This document shows, in pieces, positions 1 to 11,395 of a stretch of DNA of 64,000 bases. A program made the translations under genes and the position numbers. This DNA comes from Nereocystis luetkeana (taxonomy: Eukaryota > Sar > Phaeophyceae > Laminariales > Laminariaceae): the NCBI GenBank assembly GCA_031213475.1, contig JARUPZ010000018.1, forward strand, positions 6,361,680-6,425,679, in the 5' to 3' direction. The notes below the pieces were generated by a model. That model had not been told where the DNA came from and made no database searches. It worked only from the letters and a program-made list of their open reading frames with translations. The first letter of the stretch is position 1. Every line of letters begins with the position of its first letter.

Positions 1-1033
1 ACCGGTCTCGAAGGCGCGAAGCGAAACAAAAGGTTCCCTCCCATGGAACGATCAGTCATCACTGGGAGTTACTGGGGGTCTTGGGTAACCACGAACTACA
101 ACCAAGGCAGAAATTCAAGGCCGGGTCACGACATGCGGCGACCAGTACTGGTACGAAGACTCGACTACGTATCTTCAAGGATCCACAACGACCATCCTCC
201 TACTCGTGGACTAGCACCTACCTAGGATACAGTACTACCACCAACCTCCAGCCCACAGTAGATACGACGTGGGGACACCAGCCGGATTAATTATGTGGGT
301 ATCCTCCCCCCCTCCCAAGAGCCTTCGTTCCTTGCTACGAGTAACCGGCCTCGAAGGCGCGAAGCGAAACAAAATGTTCCCTCCCATGGAACGATCAGTC
401 ATCACTGGGAGTTACTGGGGGTCTTGGGTAACCACGAACTACAACCACGGCAGAAATTCAAGGCCGGGTCACGACATGCGGCGACCAGTACTGGTACGAA
501 GACTCGACTACGTATCTTCAAGGATCCACAACGACCATCCTCCTACTCGTGGACTAGCACCTACCTAGGATACAGTACTACCACCAACCTCCAGCCCACA
601 GTAGATACGACGTGGGGACACCAGCCGGATTAATTATGTGGGTATCCTCCCCCCCTCCCAAGAGCCTTCGTTCCTTGCTACGAGTAACCGGTCTCGAAAA
701 AAGGCGCGAAGCGAAACAAAATGTTCCCTCCCATGGAACGATCAGTCATCACTGGGAGTTACTGGGGGTCTTGGGTAACCACGAACTACAACCACGGCAG
801 AAATTCAAGGCCGGGTCACGACATGCGGCGACCAGTACTGGTACGAAGACTCGACTACGTATCTTCAAGGATCCACAACGACCATCCTCCTACTCGTGGA
901 CTAGCACCTGCCTAGGATACAGTACTACCACCAACCTCCAGCCCACAGTAGATACGACGTGGGGACACCAGCCGGATTATTTATGTGGGTATCCTCCCCC
1001 CCTCCCAAGAGCCTTCGTTCCTTGCTACGAGTA

Positions 1034-1380
1034 ACCGGTCTCGAAAAAAGGCGCGAAGCGAAACAAAATGTTCCCTCCCATGGAACGATCAGTCATCACT
1101 GGGAGTTACTGGGGGTCTTGGGTAACCACGAACTACAACCACGGCAGAAATTCAAGGCCGGGTCACGACATGCGGCGACCAGTACTGGTACGAAGACTCG
1201 ACTACGTATCTTCAAGAATCCACAACGACCATCCTCCTACTCGTGGACTAGCACCTACCTAGGATACAGTACTACCACCAACCTCCAGCCCACAGTAGAT
1301 ACGACGTGGGGACACCAGCCGGATTATTTATGTGGGTATCCTCCCCCCCTCCCAAGAGCCTTCGTTCCTTGCTACGAGTA
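1034..1380. repeat. Reference 347-bp unit (long, A6 class)
   Basis: This is the second major length class. It is the same as the 343-bp unit except that the A2 run before ggcgcgaag is A6 (tcgaaaaaaggcgcg), which adds four bases. About 70 units in the window are of this class. Minor forms at the same site are aaaaatgg (units starting 5,518 and 17,540), acaaagg or acaaagac (50,738; 54,184; 59,354), and the 348-bp forms with acaaatgg or aaaaaatgg. The site behaves as a small indel hotspot. The order of A2 and A6 units is a useful bar code for aligning blocks. Confidence 0.93.
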
Positions 1381-1520
1381 ACCGGTCTCGAAGGCGCGAA
1401 GCGAAACAAAATGTTCCCTCCCATGGAACGATCAGTCATCACTGGGAGTTACTGGGGGTCTTGGGTAACCACGAACTACAACCACGGCAGAAATTCAAGG
1501 CCGGGTCACGACATGCGGCG

Positions 1521-1532
1521 ACCAGTACTGGT
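1521..1532. other. 12-bp perfect palindrome in each standard unit (example)
   Basis: The 12 bases accagtactggt equal their own reverse complement and lie at unit offset 141-152. Nearly all full-length units carry the site. Most 74-bp-deletion units carry accaatactggt and two carry accattactggt, so the symmetry is lost there; the full-length unit starting 44,521 also has the accaatactggt form. Such a dyad could be a binding site for a dimeric protein or chance. No known binding protein is assigned. Confidence 0.6.
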
Positions 1533-1681
1533 ACGAAGACTCGACTACGTATCTTCAAGGATCCACAACGACCATCCTCCTACTCGTGGACTAGCACCTA
1601 CCTAGGATACAGTACTACCACCAACCTCCAGCCCACAGTAGATACGACGTGGGGACACCAGCCGGATTAATTATGTGGGTA

Positions 1682-1696
1682 TCCTCCCCCCCTCCC
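1682..1696. other. C-rich mirror-repeat tract in each unit (example)
   Basis: The tract tcctccccccctccc lies at unit offset 302-316. Its core, cctccccccctcc, reads the same in both directions on one strand (a mirror repeat), and the other strand carries G3-A-G7-A-G2. Tracts of this kind can in principle form triplex, i-motif or two-tetrad G-quadruplex structures. Variants include C8 (ends of the units starting 33,358, 36,300 and 36,917), ccccctctccc, and cttccccc forms in the last 14 kb. No structure is shown by the sequence alone. Confidence 0.55.
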
Positions 1697-1723
1697 AAGA
1701 GCCTTCGTTCCTTGCTACGAGTA

Positions 1724-3793
1724 ACCGGTCTCGAAAAAAGGCGCGAAGCGAAACAAAATGTTCCCTCCCATGGAACGATCAGTCATCACTGGGAGTTACT
1801 GGGGGTCTTGGGTAACCACGAACTACAACCACGGAAGAAATTCAAGGCCGGGTCACGACATGCGGCGACCAGTACTGGTACGAAGACTCGACTACGTATC
1901 TTCAAGGATCCACAACGACCATCCTCCTACTCGTGGACTAGCACCTACCTAGGATACAGTACTACCACCAACCTCCAGCCCACAGTAGATACGACGTGGG
2001 GACACCAGCCGGATTAATTATGTGGGTATCCTCCCCCCCTCCCAAGAGCCTTCGTTCCTTGCTACGAGTAACCGGTCTCGAAAAAAGGCGCGAAGCGAAA
2101 CAAAATGTTCCCTCCCATGGAACGATCAGTCATCACTGGGAGTTACTGGGGGTCTTGGGTAACCACGAACTACAACCACGGCAGAAATTCAAGGCCGGGT
2201 CACGACATGCGGCGACCAGTACTGGTACGAAGACTCGACTACGTATCTTCAAGGATCCACAACGACCATCCTCCTACTCGTGGACTAGCACCTACCTAGG
2301 ATACAGTACTACCACCAACCTCCAGCCCACAGTAGATACGACGTGGGGACACCAGCCGGATTATTTATGTGGGTATCCTCCCCCCCTCCCAAGAGCCTTC
2401 GTTCCTTGCTACGAGTAACCGGTCTCGAAGGCGCGAAGCGAAACAAAATGTTCCCTCCCATGGAACGATCAGTCATCACTGGGAGTTACTGGGGGTCTTG
2501 GGTAACCACGAACTACAACCACGGCAGAAATTCAAGGCCGGGTCACGACATGCGGCGACCAGTACTGGTACGAAGACTCGACTACGTATCTTCAAGGATC
2601 CACAACGACCATCCTCCTACTCGTGGACTAGCACCTACCTAGGATACAGTACTACCACCAACCTCCAGCCCACAGTAGATACGACGTGGGGACACCAGCC
2701 GGATTATTTATGTGGGTATCCTCCCCCCCTTCCCAGAGCCTTCGTTCCTTGCTACGAGTAACCGGTCTCGAAGGCGCGAAGCGAAACAAAATGTTCCCTC
2801 CCATGGAACGATCAGTCATCACTGGGAGTTACTGGGGGTCTTGGGTAACCACGAACTACAACCACGGCAGAAATTCAAGGCCGGGTCACGACATGCGGCG
2901 ACCAGTACTGGTACGAAGACTCGACTACGTATCTTCAAGGATCCACAACGACCATCCTCCTACTCGTGGACTAGCACCTACCTAGGATACAGTACTACCA
3001 CCAACCTCCAGCCCACAGTAGATACGACGTGGGGACACCAGCCGGATTAATTATGTGGGTATCCTCCCCCCCTCCCAAGATCCTTCGTTCCTTGCTACGA
3101 GTAACCGGTCTCGAAAAAAGGCGCGAAGCGAAACAAAATGTTCCCTCCCATGGAACGATCAGTCATCACTGGGAGTTACTGGGGGTCTTGGGTAACCACG
3201 AACTACAACCACGGCAGAAATTCAAGGCCGGGTCACGACATGCGGCGACCAGTACTGGTACGAAGACTCGACTACGTATCTTCAAGGATCCACAACGACC
3301 ATCCTCCTACTCGTGGACTAGCACCTACCTAGGATACAGTACTACCACCAACCTCCAGCCCACAGTAGATACGACGTGGGGACACCAGCCGGATTATTTA
3401 TGTGGGTATCCTCCCCCCCTCCCAAGAGCCTTCGTTCCTTGCTACGAGTAACCGGTCTCGAAGGCGCGAAGCGAAACAAAATGTTCCCTCCCATGGAACG
3501 ATCAGTCATCACTGGGAGTTACTGGGGGTCTTGGGTAACCACGAACTACAACCACGGCAGAAATTCAAGGCCGGGTCACGACATGCGGCGACCAGTACTG
3601 GTACGAAGACTCGACTACGTATCTTCAAGGATCCACAACGACCATCCTCCTACTCGTGGACTAGCACCTACCTAGGATACAGTACTACCACCAACCTCCA
3701 GCCCACAGTAGATACGACGTGAGGACACCAGCCGGATTATTTATGTGGGTATCCTCCCCCCCTCCCAAGAGCCTTCGTTCCTTGCTACGAGTA
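1724..3793. repeat. Copy 1 of a six-unit block repeated at 4,141-bp offset
   Basis: Lengths run 347, 347, 343, 343, 347, 343. This is the same order as 5,865-7,934. Shared uncommon marks at corresponding places are ggaagaaattc in the first unit and agatccttcg at the start of the fifth period, both otherwise rare in the first 8 kb. The copies also differ, for example in ggattattta versus ggattaatta, so the duplication is older than those further right or has been partly overwritten by exchange. Confidence 0.65.
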
Positions 3794-4137
3794 ACCGGTC
3801 TCGAAGGCGCGAAGCGAAACAAAAATGTTCCCTCCAATGGAACGATCAGTCATCACTGGGAGTTACTGGGGGTCTTGGGTAACCACGAACTACAACCACG
3901 GCAGAAATTCAAGGCCGGGTCACGACATGCGGCGACCAGTACTGGTACGAAGACTCGACTACGTATCTTCAAGGATCCACAACGACCATCCTCCTACTCG
4001 TGGACTAGCACCTACCTAGGATACAGTACTACCACCAACCTCCAGCCCACAGTAGATACGACGTGGGGACACCAGCCGGATTAATTATGTGGGTATCCTC
4101 CCCCCCTCCCAAGAGCCTTCGTTCCTTGCTACGAGTA
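3794..4137. repeat. 344-bp variant unit
   Basis: One extra A gives aaacaaaaatgttccc, and the NcoI-type ccatgg is changed to ccaatgg. This is the only 344-bp unit of this kind in the window. The unit just before it ends in gacgtgaggac, where most have gacgtggggac. Confidence 0.85.
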
Positions 4138-5864
4138 ACCGGCCTCGAAGGCGCCAAGCGAAACAAAATGTTCCCTCCCATGGAACGATCAGTCATCACT
4201 GGGAGTTACTGGGGGTCTTGGGTAACCACGAACTACAACCACGGCAGAAATTCAAGGCCGGGTCACGACATGCGGCGACCAGTACTGGTACGAAGACTCG
4301 ACTACGTATCTTCAAGGATCCACAACGACCATCCTCCTACTCGTGGACTAGCACCTACCTAGGATACAGTACTACCACCAACCTCCAGCCCACAGTAGAT
4401 ACGACGTGGGGACACCAGCCGGATTAATTATGTGGGTATCCTCCCCCCCTCCCAAGAGCCTTCGTTCCTTGCTACGAGTAACCGGTCTCGAAAAAAGGCG
4501 CGAAGCGAAACAAAATGTTCCCTCCCATGGAACGATCAGTCATCACTGGGAGTTACTGGGGGTCTTGGGTAACCACGAACTACAACCACGGCAGAAATTC
4601 AAGGCCGGGTCACGACATGCGGCGACCAGTACTGGTACGAAGACTCGACTACGTATCTTCAAGGATCCACAACGACCATCCTCCTACTCGTGGACTAGCA
4701 CCTACCTAGGATACAGTACTACCACCAACCTCCAGCCCACAGTAGATACGACGTGGGGACACCAGCCGGATTATTTATGTGGGTATCCTCCCCCCCTCCC
4801 AAGAGCCTTCGTTCCTTGCTACGAGTAACCGGTCTCGAAAAAAGGCGCGAAGCGAAACAAAATGTTCCCTCCCATGGAACGATCAGTCATCACTGGGAGT
4901 TACTGGGGGTCTTGGGTAACCACGAACTACAACCACGGCAGAAATTCAAGGCCGGGTCACGACATGCGGCGACCAGTACTGGTACGAAGACTCGACTACG
5001 TATCTTCAAGGATCCACAACGACCATCCTCCTACTCGTGGACTAGCACCTACCTAGGATACAGTACTACCACCAACCTCCAGCCCACACTAGATACGACG
5101 TAAGGACACCAGCCGGATTATTTATGTGGGTATCCTCCCCCCCTCCCAAGAGCCTTCGTTCCTTGCTACGAGTAACCGGTCTCGAAGGCGCGAAGCGAAA
5201 CAAAATGTTCCCTCCCATGGAACGATCAGTCATCACTGGGAGCTACTGGGGGTCTTGGGTAACCACGAACTACAACCACGGCAGAAATTCAAGGCCGGGT
5301 CACGACATGCGGCGACCAGTACTGGTACGAAGACTCGACTACGTATCTTCAAGGATCCACAACGACCATCCTCCTACTCGTGGACTAGCACCTACCTAGG
5401 ATACAGTACTACCACCAACCTCCAGCCCACAGTAGATACGACGTGGGGACACCAGCCGGATTAATTATGTGGGTATCCTCCCCCCCTCCCAAGAGCCTTC
5501 GTTCCTTGCTACGAGTAACCGGTCTCGAAAAATGGCGCGAAGCGAAACAAAATGTTCCCTCCCATGGAACGATCAGTCATCACTGGGAGTTACTGGGGGT
5601 CTTGGGTAACCACGAACTACAACCACGGCAGAAATTCAAGGCCGGGTCACGACATGCGGCGACCAGTACTGGTACGAAGACTCGACTACGTATCTTCAAG
5701 GATCCGCAACGACCATCCTCCTACTCGTGGACTAGCACCTACCTAGGATACAGTACTACCACCAACCTCCAGCCCACAGTAGATACGACGTGGGGACACC
5801 AGCCGGATTAATTATGTGGGTATCCTCCCCCCCTCCCAAGAGCCTTCGTTCCTTGCTACGAGTA

Positions 5865-7934
5865 ACCGGTCTCGAAAAAAGGCGCGAAGCGAAACAAAAT
5901 GTTCCCTCCCATGGAACGATCAGTCATCACTGGGAGTTACTGGGGGTCTTGGGTAACCACGAACTACAACCACGGAAGAAATTCAAGGCCGGGTCACGAC
6001 ATGCGGCGACCAGTACTGGTACGAAGACTCGACTACGTATCTTCAAGGATCCACAACGACCATCCTCCTACTCGTGGACTAGCACCTACCTAGGATACAG
6101 TACTACCACCAACCTCCAGCCCACAGTAGATACGACGTGGGGACACCAGCCGGATTAATTATGTGGGTATCCTCCCCCCCTCCCAAGAGCCTTCGTTCCT
6201 TGCTACGAGTAACCGGTCTCGAAAAAAGGCGCGAAGCGAAACAAAATGTTCCCTCCCATGGAACGATCAGTCATCACTGGGAGTTACTGGGGGTCTTGGG
6301 TAACCACGAACTACAACCACGGCAGAAATTCAAGGCCGGGTCACGACATGCGGCGACCAGTACTGATACGAAGACTCGACTACGTATCTTCAAGGATCCA
6401 CAACGACCATCCTCCTACTCGTGGACTAGCACCTACCTAGGATACAGTACTACCACCAACCTCCAGCCCACAGTAGATACGACGTGGGGACACCAGCCGG
6501 ATTAATTATGTGGGTATCCTCCCCCCCTCCCAAGAGCCTTCGTTCCTTGCTACGAGTAACTGGTCTCGAAGGCGCGAAGCGAAACAAAATGTTCCCTCCC
6601 ATGGAACGATCAGTCATCACTGGGAGCTACTGGGGGTCTTGGGTAACCACGAACTACAACCACGGCAGAAATTCAAGGCCGGGTCACGACATGCGGCGAC
6701 CAGTACTGGTACGAAGACTCGACTACGTATCTTCAAGGATCCACAACGACCATCCTCCTACTCGTGGACTAGCACCTACCTAGGATACAGTACTACCACC
6801 AACCTCCAGCCCACAGTAGATACGACGTGGGGACACCAGCCGGATTAATTATGTGGGTATCCTCCCCCCCTCCCAAGAGCCTTCGTTCCTTGCTACGAGT
6901 AACCGGTCTCGAAGGCGCGAAGCGAAACAAAATGTTCCCTCCCATGGAACGATCAGTCATCACTGGGAGTTACTGGGGGTCTTGGGTAACCACGAACTAC
7001 AACCACGGCAGAAATTCAAGGCCGGGTCACGACATGCGGCGACCAGTACTGGTACGAAGACTCGACTACGTATCTTCAAGGATCCACAACGACCATCCTC
7101 CTACTCGTGGACTAGCACCTACCTAGGATACAGTACTACCACCAACCTCCAGCCCACAGTAGATACGACGTGGGGACACCAGCCGGATTAATTATGTGGG
7201 TATCCTCCCCCCCTCCCAAGATCCTTCGTTCCTTGCTACGAGTAACCGGTCTCGAAAAAAGGCGCGAAGCGAAACAAAATGTTCCCTCCCATGGAACGAT
7301 CAGTCATCACTGGGAGTTACTGGGGGTCTTGGGTAACCACGAACTACAACCACGGCAGAAATTCAAGGCCGGGTCACGACATGCGGCGACCAGTACTGGT
7401 ACGAAGACTCGACTACGTATCTTCAAGGATCCACAACGACCATCCTCCTACTCGTGGACTAGCACCTACCTAGGATACAGTACTACCACCAACCTCCAGC
7501 CCACAGTAGATACGACGTGGGGACACCAGCCGGATTAATTATGTGGGTATCCTCCCCCCCTCCCAAGAGCCTTCGTTCCTTGCTACGAGTAACCGGTCTC
7601 GAAGGCGCGAAGCGAAACAAAATGTTCCCTCCCATGGAACGATCAGTCATCACTGGGAGTTACTGGGGGTCTTGGGTAACCACGAACTACAACCACGGCA
7701 GAAATTCAAGGCCGGGTCACGACATGCGGCGACCAGTACTGGTACGAAGACTCGACTACGTATCTTCAAGGATCCACAACGACCATCCTCCTACTCGTGG
7801 ACTAGCACCTACCTAGGATACAGTACTACCACCAACCTCCAGCCCACAGTAGATACGACGTGGGGACACCAGCCGGATTAATTATGTGGGTATCCTCCCC
7901 CCCTCCCAAGAGCCTTCGTTCCTTGCTACGAGTA
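5865..7934. repeat. Copy 2 of the six-unit block repeated at 4,141-bp offset
   Basis: The order 347, 347, 343, 343, 347, 343 and the marks ggaagaaattc and agatccttcg match 1,724-3,793. The flanks do not match (343 then 347 before this copy, 347 then 343 before the other), so the similarity seems limited to about 2.07 kb. The unit starting 6,212 has a private cagtactgatacg change. Confidence 0.65.
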
Positions 7935-8628
7935 ACCGGTCTCGAAAAAAGGCGCGAAGCGAAACAAAATGTTCCCTCCCATGGAACGATCAGTCATCAC
8001 TGGGAGTTACTGGGGGTCTTGGGTAACCACGAACTACAACCACGGCAGAAATTCAAGGCCGGGTCACGACATGCGGCGACCAGTACTGGTACGAAGACTC
8101 GACTACGTATCTTCAAGGATCCACAACGACCATCCTCCTACTCGTGGACTAGCACCTACCTAGGATACAGTACTACCACCAACCTCCAGCCCACAGTAGA
8201 TACGACGTGGGGACACCAGCCGGATTAATTATGTGGGTATCCTCCCCCCCTCCCAAGAGCCTTCGTTCCTTGCTAGGAGTAACCGGTCTCGAAAAAAGGC
8301 GCGAAGCGAAACAAAATGTTCCCTCCCATGGAACGATCAGTCATCACTGGGAGTTACTGGGGGTCTTGGGTAACCACGAACTACAACCACGGCAGAAATT
8401 CAAGGCCGGGTCACGACATGCGGCGACCAGTACTGGTACGAAGACTCGACTACGTATCTTCAAGGATCCACAACGACCATCCTCCTACTCGTGGACTAGC
8501 ACCTACCTAGGATACAGTACTACCACCAACCTCCAGCCCACAGTAGATACGACGTGGGGACACCAGCCGGATTAATTATGTGGGTATCCTCCCCCCCTCC
8601 CAAGATCCTTCGTTCCTTGCTACGAGTA

Positions 8629-8974
8629 ACCCGTCTCGAAAAAAGGCGCCAAGCGAAACAAAAGGTTCCCTCCCATGGAACGATCAGTCATCACTGGGAG
8701 TTACTGGGGGTCTTGGGTAACCACGAACTACAACCACGGCAGAAATTCAAGGCCGGGTCACGACATGCGGCGACCAGTACTGGTACGAAGACTCGACTAC
8801 GTATCTTCAAGGTCCACAACGACCATCCTCCTACTCGTGGACTAGCACCTACCTAGGATACAGTACTACCACCAACCTCCAGCCCACAGTAGATACGACG
8901 TGGGGACACCAGCCGGATTAATTATGTGGGTATCCTCCCCCCCTCCCAAGAGCCTTCGTTCCTTGCTACGAGTA
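8629..8974. repeat. 346-bp variant unit lacking the BamHI site
   Basis: The A6 form has lost one base, giving caaggtccac instead of caaggatccac. It also carries cccgtctcg instead of ccggtctcg, ggcgccaag and aaaaggtt. Closely related 346-bp units recur four times in the trimer at 11,396-13,473, so this isolated unit is a relative of that family. Confidence 0.85.
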
Positions 8975-9668
8975 ACCGGTCTCGAAAAAAGGCGCGAAGC
9001 GAAACAAAATGTTCCCTCCCATGGAACGATCAGTCATCACTGGGAGTTACTGGGGGTCTTGGGTAACCACGAACTACAACCACGGCAGAAATTCAAGGCC
9101 GGGTCACGACATGCGGCGACCAGTACTGGTACGAAGACTCGACTACGTATCTTCAAGGATCCACAACGACCATCCTCCTACTCGTGGACTAGCACCTACC
9201 TAGGATACAGTACTACCACCAACCTCCAGCCCACAGTAGATACGACGTGGGGACACCAGCCGGATTATTTATGTGGGTATCCTCCCCCCCTCCCAAGAGC
9301 CTTCGTTCCTTGCTAGGAGTAACCGGTCTCGAAAAAAGGCGCGAAGCGAAACAAAAGGTTCCCTCCCATGGAACGATCAGTCATCACTGGGAGTTACTGG
9401 GGGTCTTGGGTAACCACGAACTACAACCACGGCAGAAATTCAAGGCCGGGTCACGACATGCGGCGACCAGTACTGGTACGAAGACTCGACTACGTATCTT
9501 CAAGGATCCACAACGACCATCCTCCTACTCGTGGACTAGCACCTACCTAGGATACAGTACTACCACCAACCTCCAGCCCACAGTAGATACGACGTGGGGA
9601 CACCAGCCGGATTAATTATGTGGGTATCCTCCCCCCCTCCCAAGAGCCTTCGTTCCTTGCTACGAGTA
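8975..9668. repeat. 694-bp dimer HOR, copy 1
   Basis: Two A6 units (347 + 347) of different subtype. The first has aaaatgtt. The second is preceded by ttgctaggag and has aaaaggtt. The boundary between them carries ggattattta. I saw no difference from the next 694 bp. Confidence 0.85.
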
Positions 9669-10362
9669 ACCGGTCTCGAAAAAAGGCGCGAAGCGAAACA
9701 AAATGTTCCCTCCCATGGAACGATCAGTCATCACTGGGAGTTACTGGGGGTCTTGGGTAACCACGAACTACAACCACGGCAGAAATTCAAGGCCGGGTCA
9801 CGACATGCGGCGACCAGTACTGGTACGAAGACTCGACTACGTATCTTCAAGGATCCACAACGACCATCCTCCTACTCGTGGACTAGCACCTACCTAGGAT
9901 ACAGTACTACCACCAACCTCCAGCCCACAGTAGATACGACGTGGGGACACCAGCCGGATTATTTATGTGGGTATCCTCCCCCCCTCCCAAGAGCCTTCGT
10001 TCCTTGCTAGGAGTAACCGGTCTCGAAAAAAGGCGCGAAGCGAAACAAAAGGTTCCCTCCCATGGAACGATCAGTCATCACTGGGAGTTACTGGGGGTCT
10101 TGGGTAACCACGAACTACAACCACGGCAGAAATTCAAGGCCGGGTCACGACATGCGGCGACCAGTACTGGTACGAAGACTCGACTACGTATCTTCAAGGA
10201 TCCACAACGACCATCCTCCTACTCGTGGACTAGCACCTACCTAGGATACAGTACTACCACCAACCTCCAGCCCACAGTAGATACGACGTGGGGACACCAG
10301 CCGGATTAATTATGTGGGTATCCTCCCCCCCTCCCAAGAGCCTTCGTTCCTTGCTACAAGTA
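9669..10362. repeat. 694-bp dimer HOR, copy 2
   Basis: Repeats the alternating aaaatgtt and ctaggag/aaaaggtt units of 8,975-9,668 in the same order. The junction into the next block is marked by ttgctacaag, which replaces ttgctacgag. Confidence 0.85.
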
Positions 10363-11395
10363 ACCGGTCTCGAAGGCGCGAAGCGAAACAAAATGTTCCC
10401 TCCCATGGAACGATCAGTCATCACTGGGAGTTACTGGGGGTCTTGGGTAACCACGAACTACAACCACGGCAGAAATTCAAGGCCGGGTCACGACATGCGG
10501 CGACCAGTACTGGTACGAAGACTCGACTACGTATCTTCAAGGATCCACAACGACCATCCTCCTACTCGTGGACTAGCACCTACCTAGGATACAGTACTAC
10601 CACCAACCTCCAGCCCACAGTAGATACGACGTGGGGACACCAGCCGGATTAATTATGTGGGTATCCTCCCCCCCTCCCAAGAGCCTTCGTTCCTTGCTAG
10701 GAGTAACCGGTCTCGAAAAAAGGCGCGAAGCGAAACAAAAGGTTCCCTCCCATGGAACGATCAGTCATCACTGGGAGTTACTGGGGGTCTTGGGTAACCA
10801 CGAACTACAACCACGGCAGAAATTCAAGGCCGGGTCACGACATGCGGCGACCAGTACTGGTACGAAGACTCGACTACGTATCTTCAAGGATCCACAACGA
10901 CCATCCTCCTACTCGTGGACTAGCACCTACCTAGGATACAGTACTACCACCAACCTCCAGCCCACAGTAGATACGACGTGGGGACACCAGCCGGATTAAT
11001 TATGTGGGTATCCTCCCCCCCTCCCAAGAGCCTTCGTTCCTTGCTACAAGTAACCGGTCTCGAAGGCGCGAAGCGAAACAAAATGTTCCCTCCCATGGAA
11101 CGATCAGTCATCACTGGGAGTTACTGGGGGTCTTGGGTAACCACGAACTACAACCACGGCAGAAATTCAAGGCCGGGTCACGACATGCGGCGACCAGTAC
11201 TGGTACGAAGACTCGACTACGTATCTTCAAGGATCCACAACGACCATCCTCCTACTCGTGGACTAGCACCTACCTAGGATACAGTACTACCACCAACCTC
11301 CAGCCCACAGTAGATACGACGTGGGGACACCAGCCGGATTATTTATGTGGGTATCCTCCCCCCCTCCCAAGATCCTTCGTTCCTTGCTACGAGTA
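10363..11395. repeat. 690-bp dimer HOR, one and a half copies
   Basis: Units start at 10,363 (343, preceded by ctacaag), 10,706 (347, preceded by ctaggag, with aaaaggtt) and 11,053 (343, again preceded by ctacaag). This is a 343 + 347 dimer, then half of a second copy. It probably derives from the preceding 694-bp dimer by replacement of one A6 unit with an A2 unit. Confidence 0.8.

Larger units (their letters stand above)
1381..1723. repeat. Reference 343-bp unit (short, A2 class)
   Basis: This unit matches the majority base at the sites I compared and serves as reference. Composition is A92 C106 G79 T66 (53.9% GC) with 22 CpG. Anatomy by unit offset: A2 site at 11-12 (tcgaaggcgcg); NcoI-type ccatgg at 41-46; G-rich stretch 64-85 with runs GGG, GGGGG, GGG; palindrome 141-152; SnaBI-type tacgta 166-171; BamHI-type ggatcc 179-184; AvrII-type cctagg 221-226; pyrimidine tract 302-316. 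Forward stops such as the taa in ggattaatt at about 295 interrupt reading, and 343 is not divisible by three, so no frame continues through successive units. Confidence 0.93.
1..8628. repeat. Mosaic of 343/347-bp units at the left of the window
   Basis: Units start at 1, 344, 687, 1034, 1381, 1724, 2071, 2418, 2761, 3104, 3451, 3794, 4138, 4481, 4828, 5175, 5518, 5865, 6212, 6559, 6902, 7245, 7592, 7935 and 8282. Their lengths in order are 343, 343, 347, 347, 343, 347, 347, 343, 343, 347, 343, 344, 343, 347, 347, 343, 347, 347, 347, 343, 343, 347, 343, 347, 347. The first unit combines the short A2 form with aaaaggtt, which elsewhere goes with A6. No simple short HOR is evident here, only the 4,141-bp offset similarity described separately. 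Confidence 0.9.

Noticed and set aside
269..1034. Forward ORFs of about 100-140 codons in every unit, many starting at GTG
   Set aside because: They recur in overlapping frames in all units, change frame from unit to unit (343 and 347 are not multiples of three), end at fixed stops and match no protein family I recognise. They are properties of a stop-poor repeat.
1363..1390. CENP-B box
   Set aside because: The ttcg sites on both strands lack the rest of the NTTCGNNNNANNCGGGN core. The closest, the complement of ggtacgaag, misses three of the cggg positions.
1381..1395. RNA polymerase III internal promoter (B box) at ggtctcgaagg
   Set aside because: The spacing of the conserved ggttcga core is wrong because of an inserted c, and no A box or T-run terminator is arranged with it.
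1381..1723. Unit as an ancient dimer of a unit of about 172 bp
   Set aside because: Comparing the two halves by eye shows no shared order of motifs. The two agtact sites are not in corresponding places.
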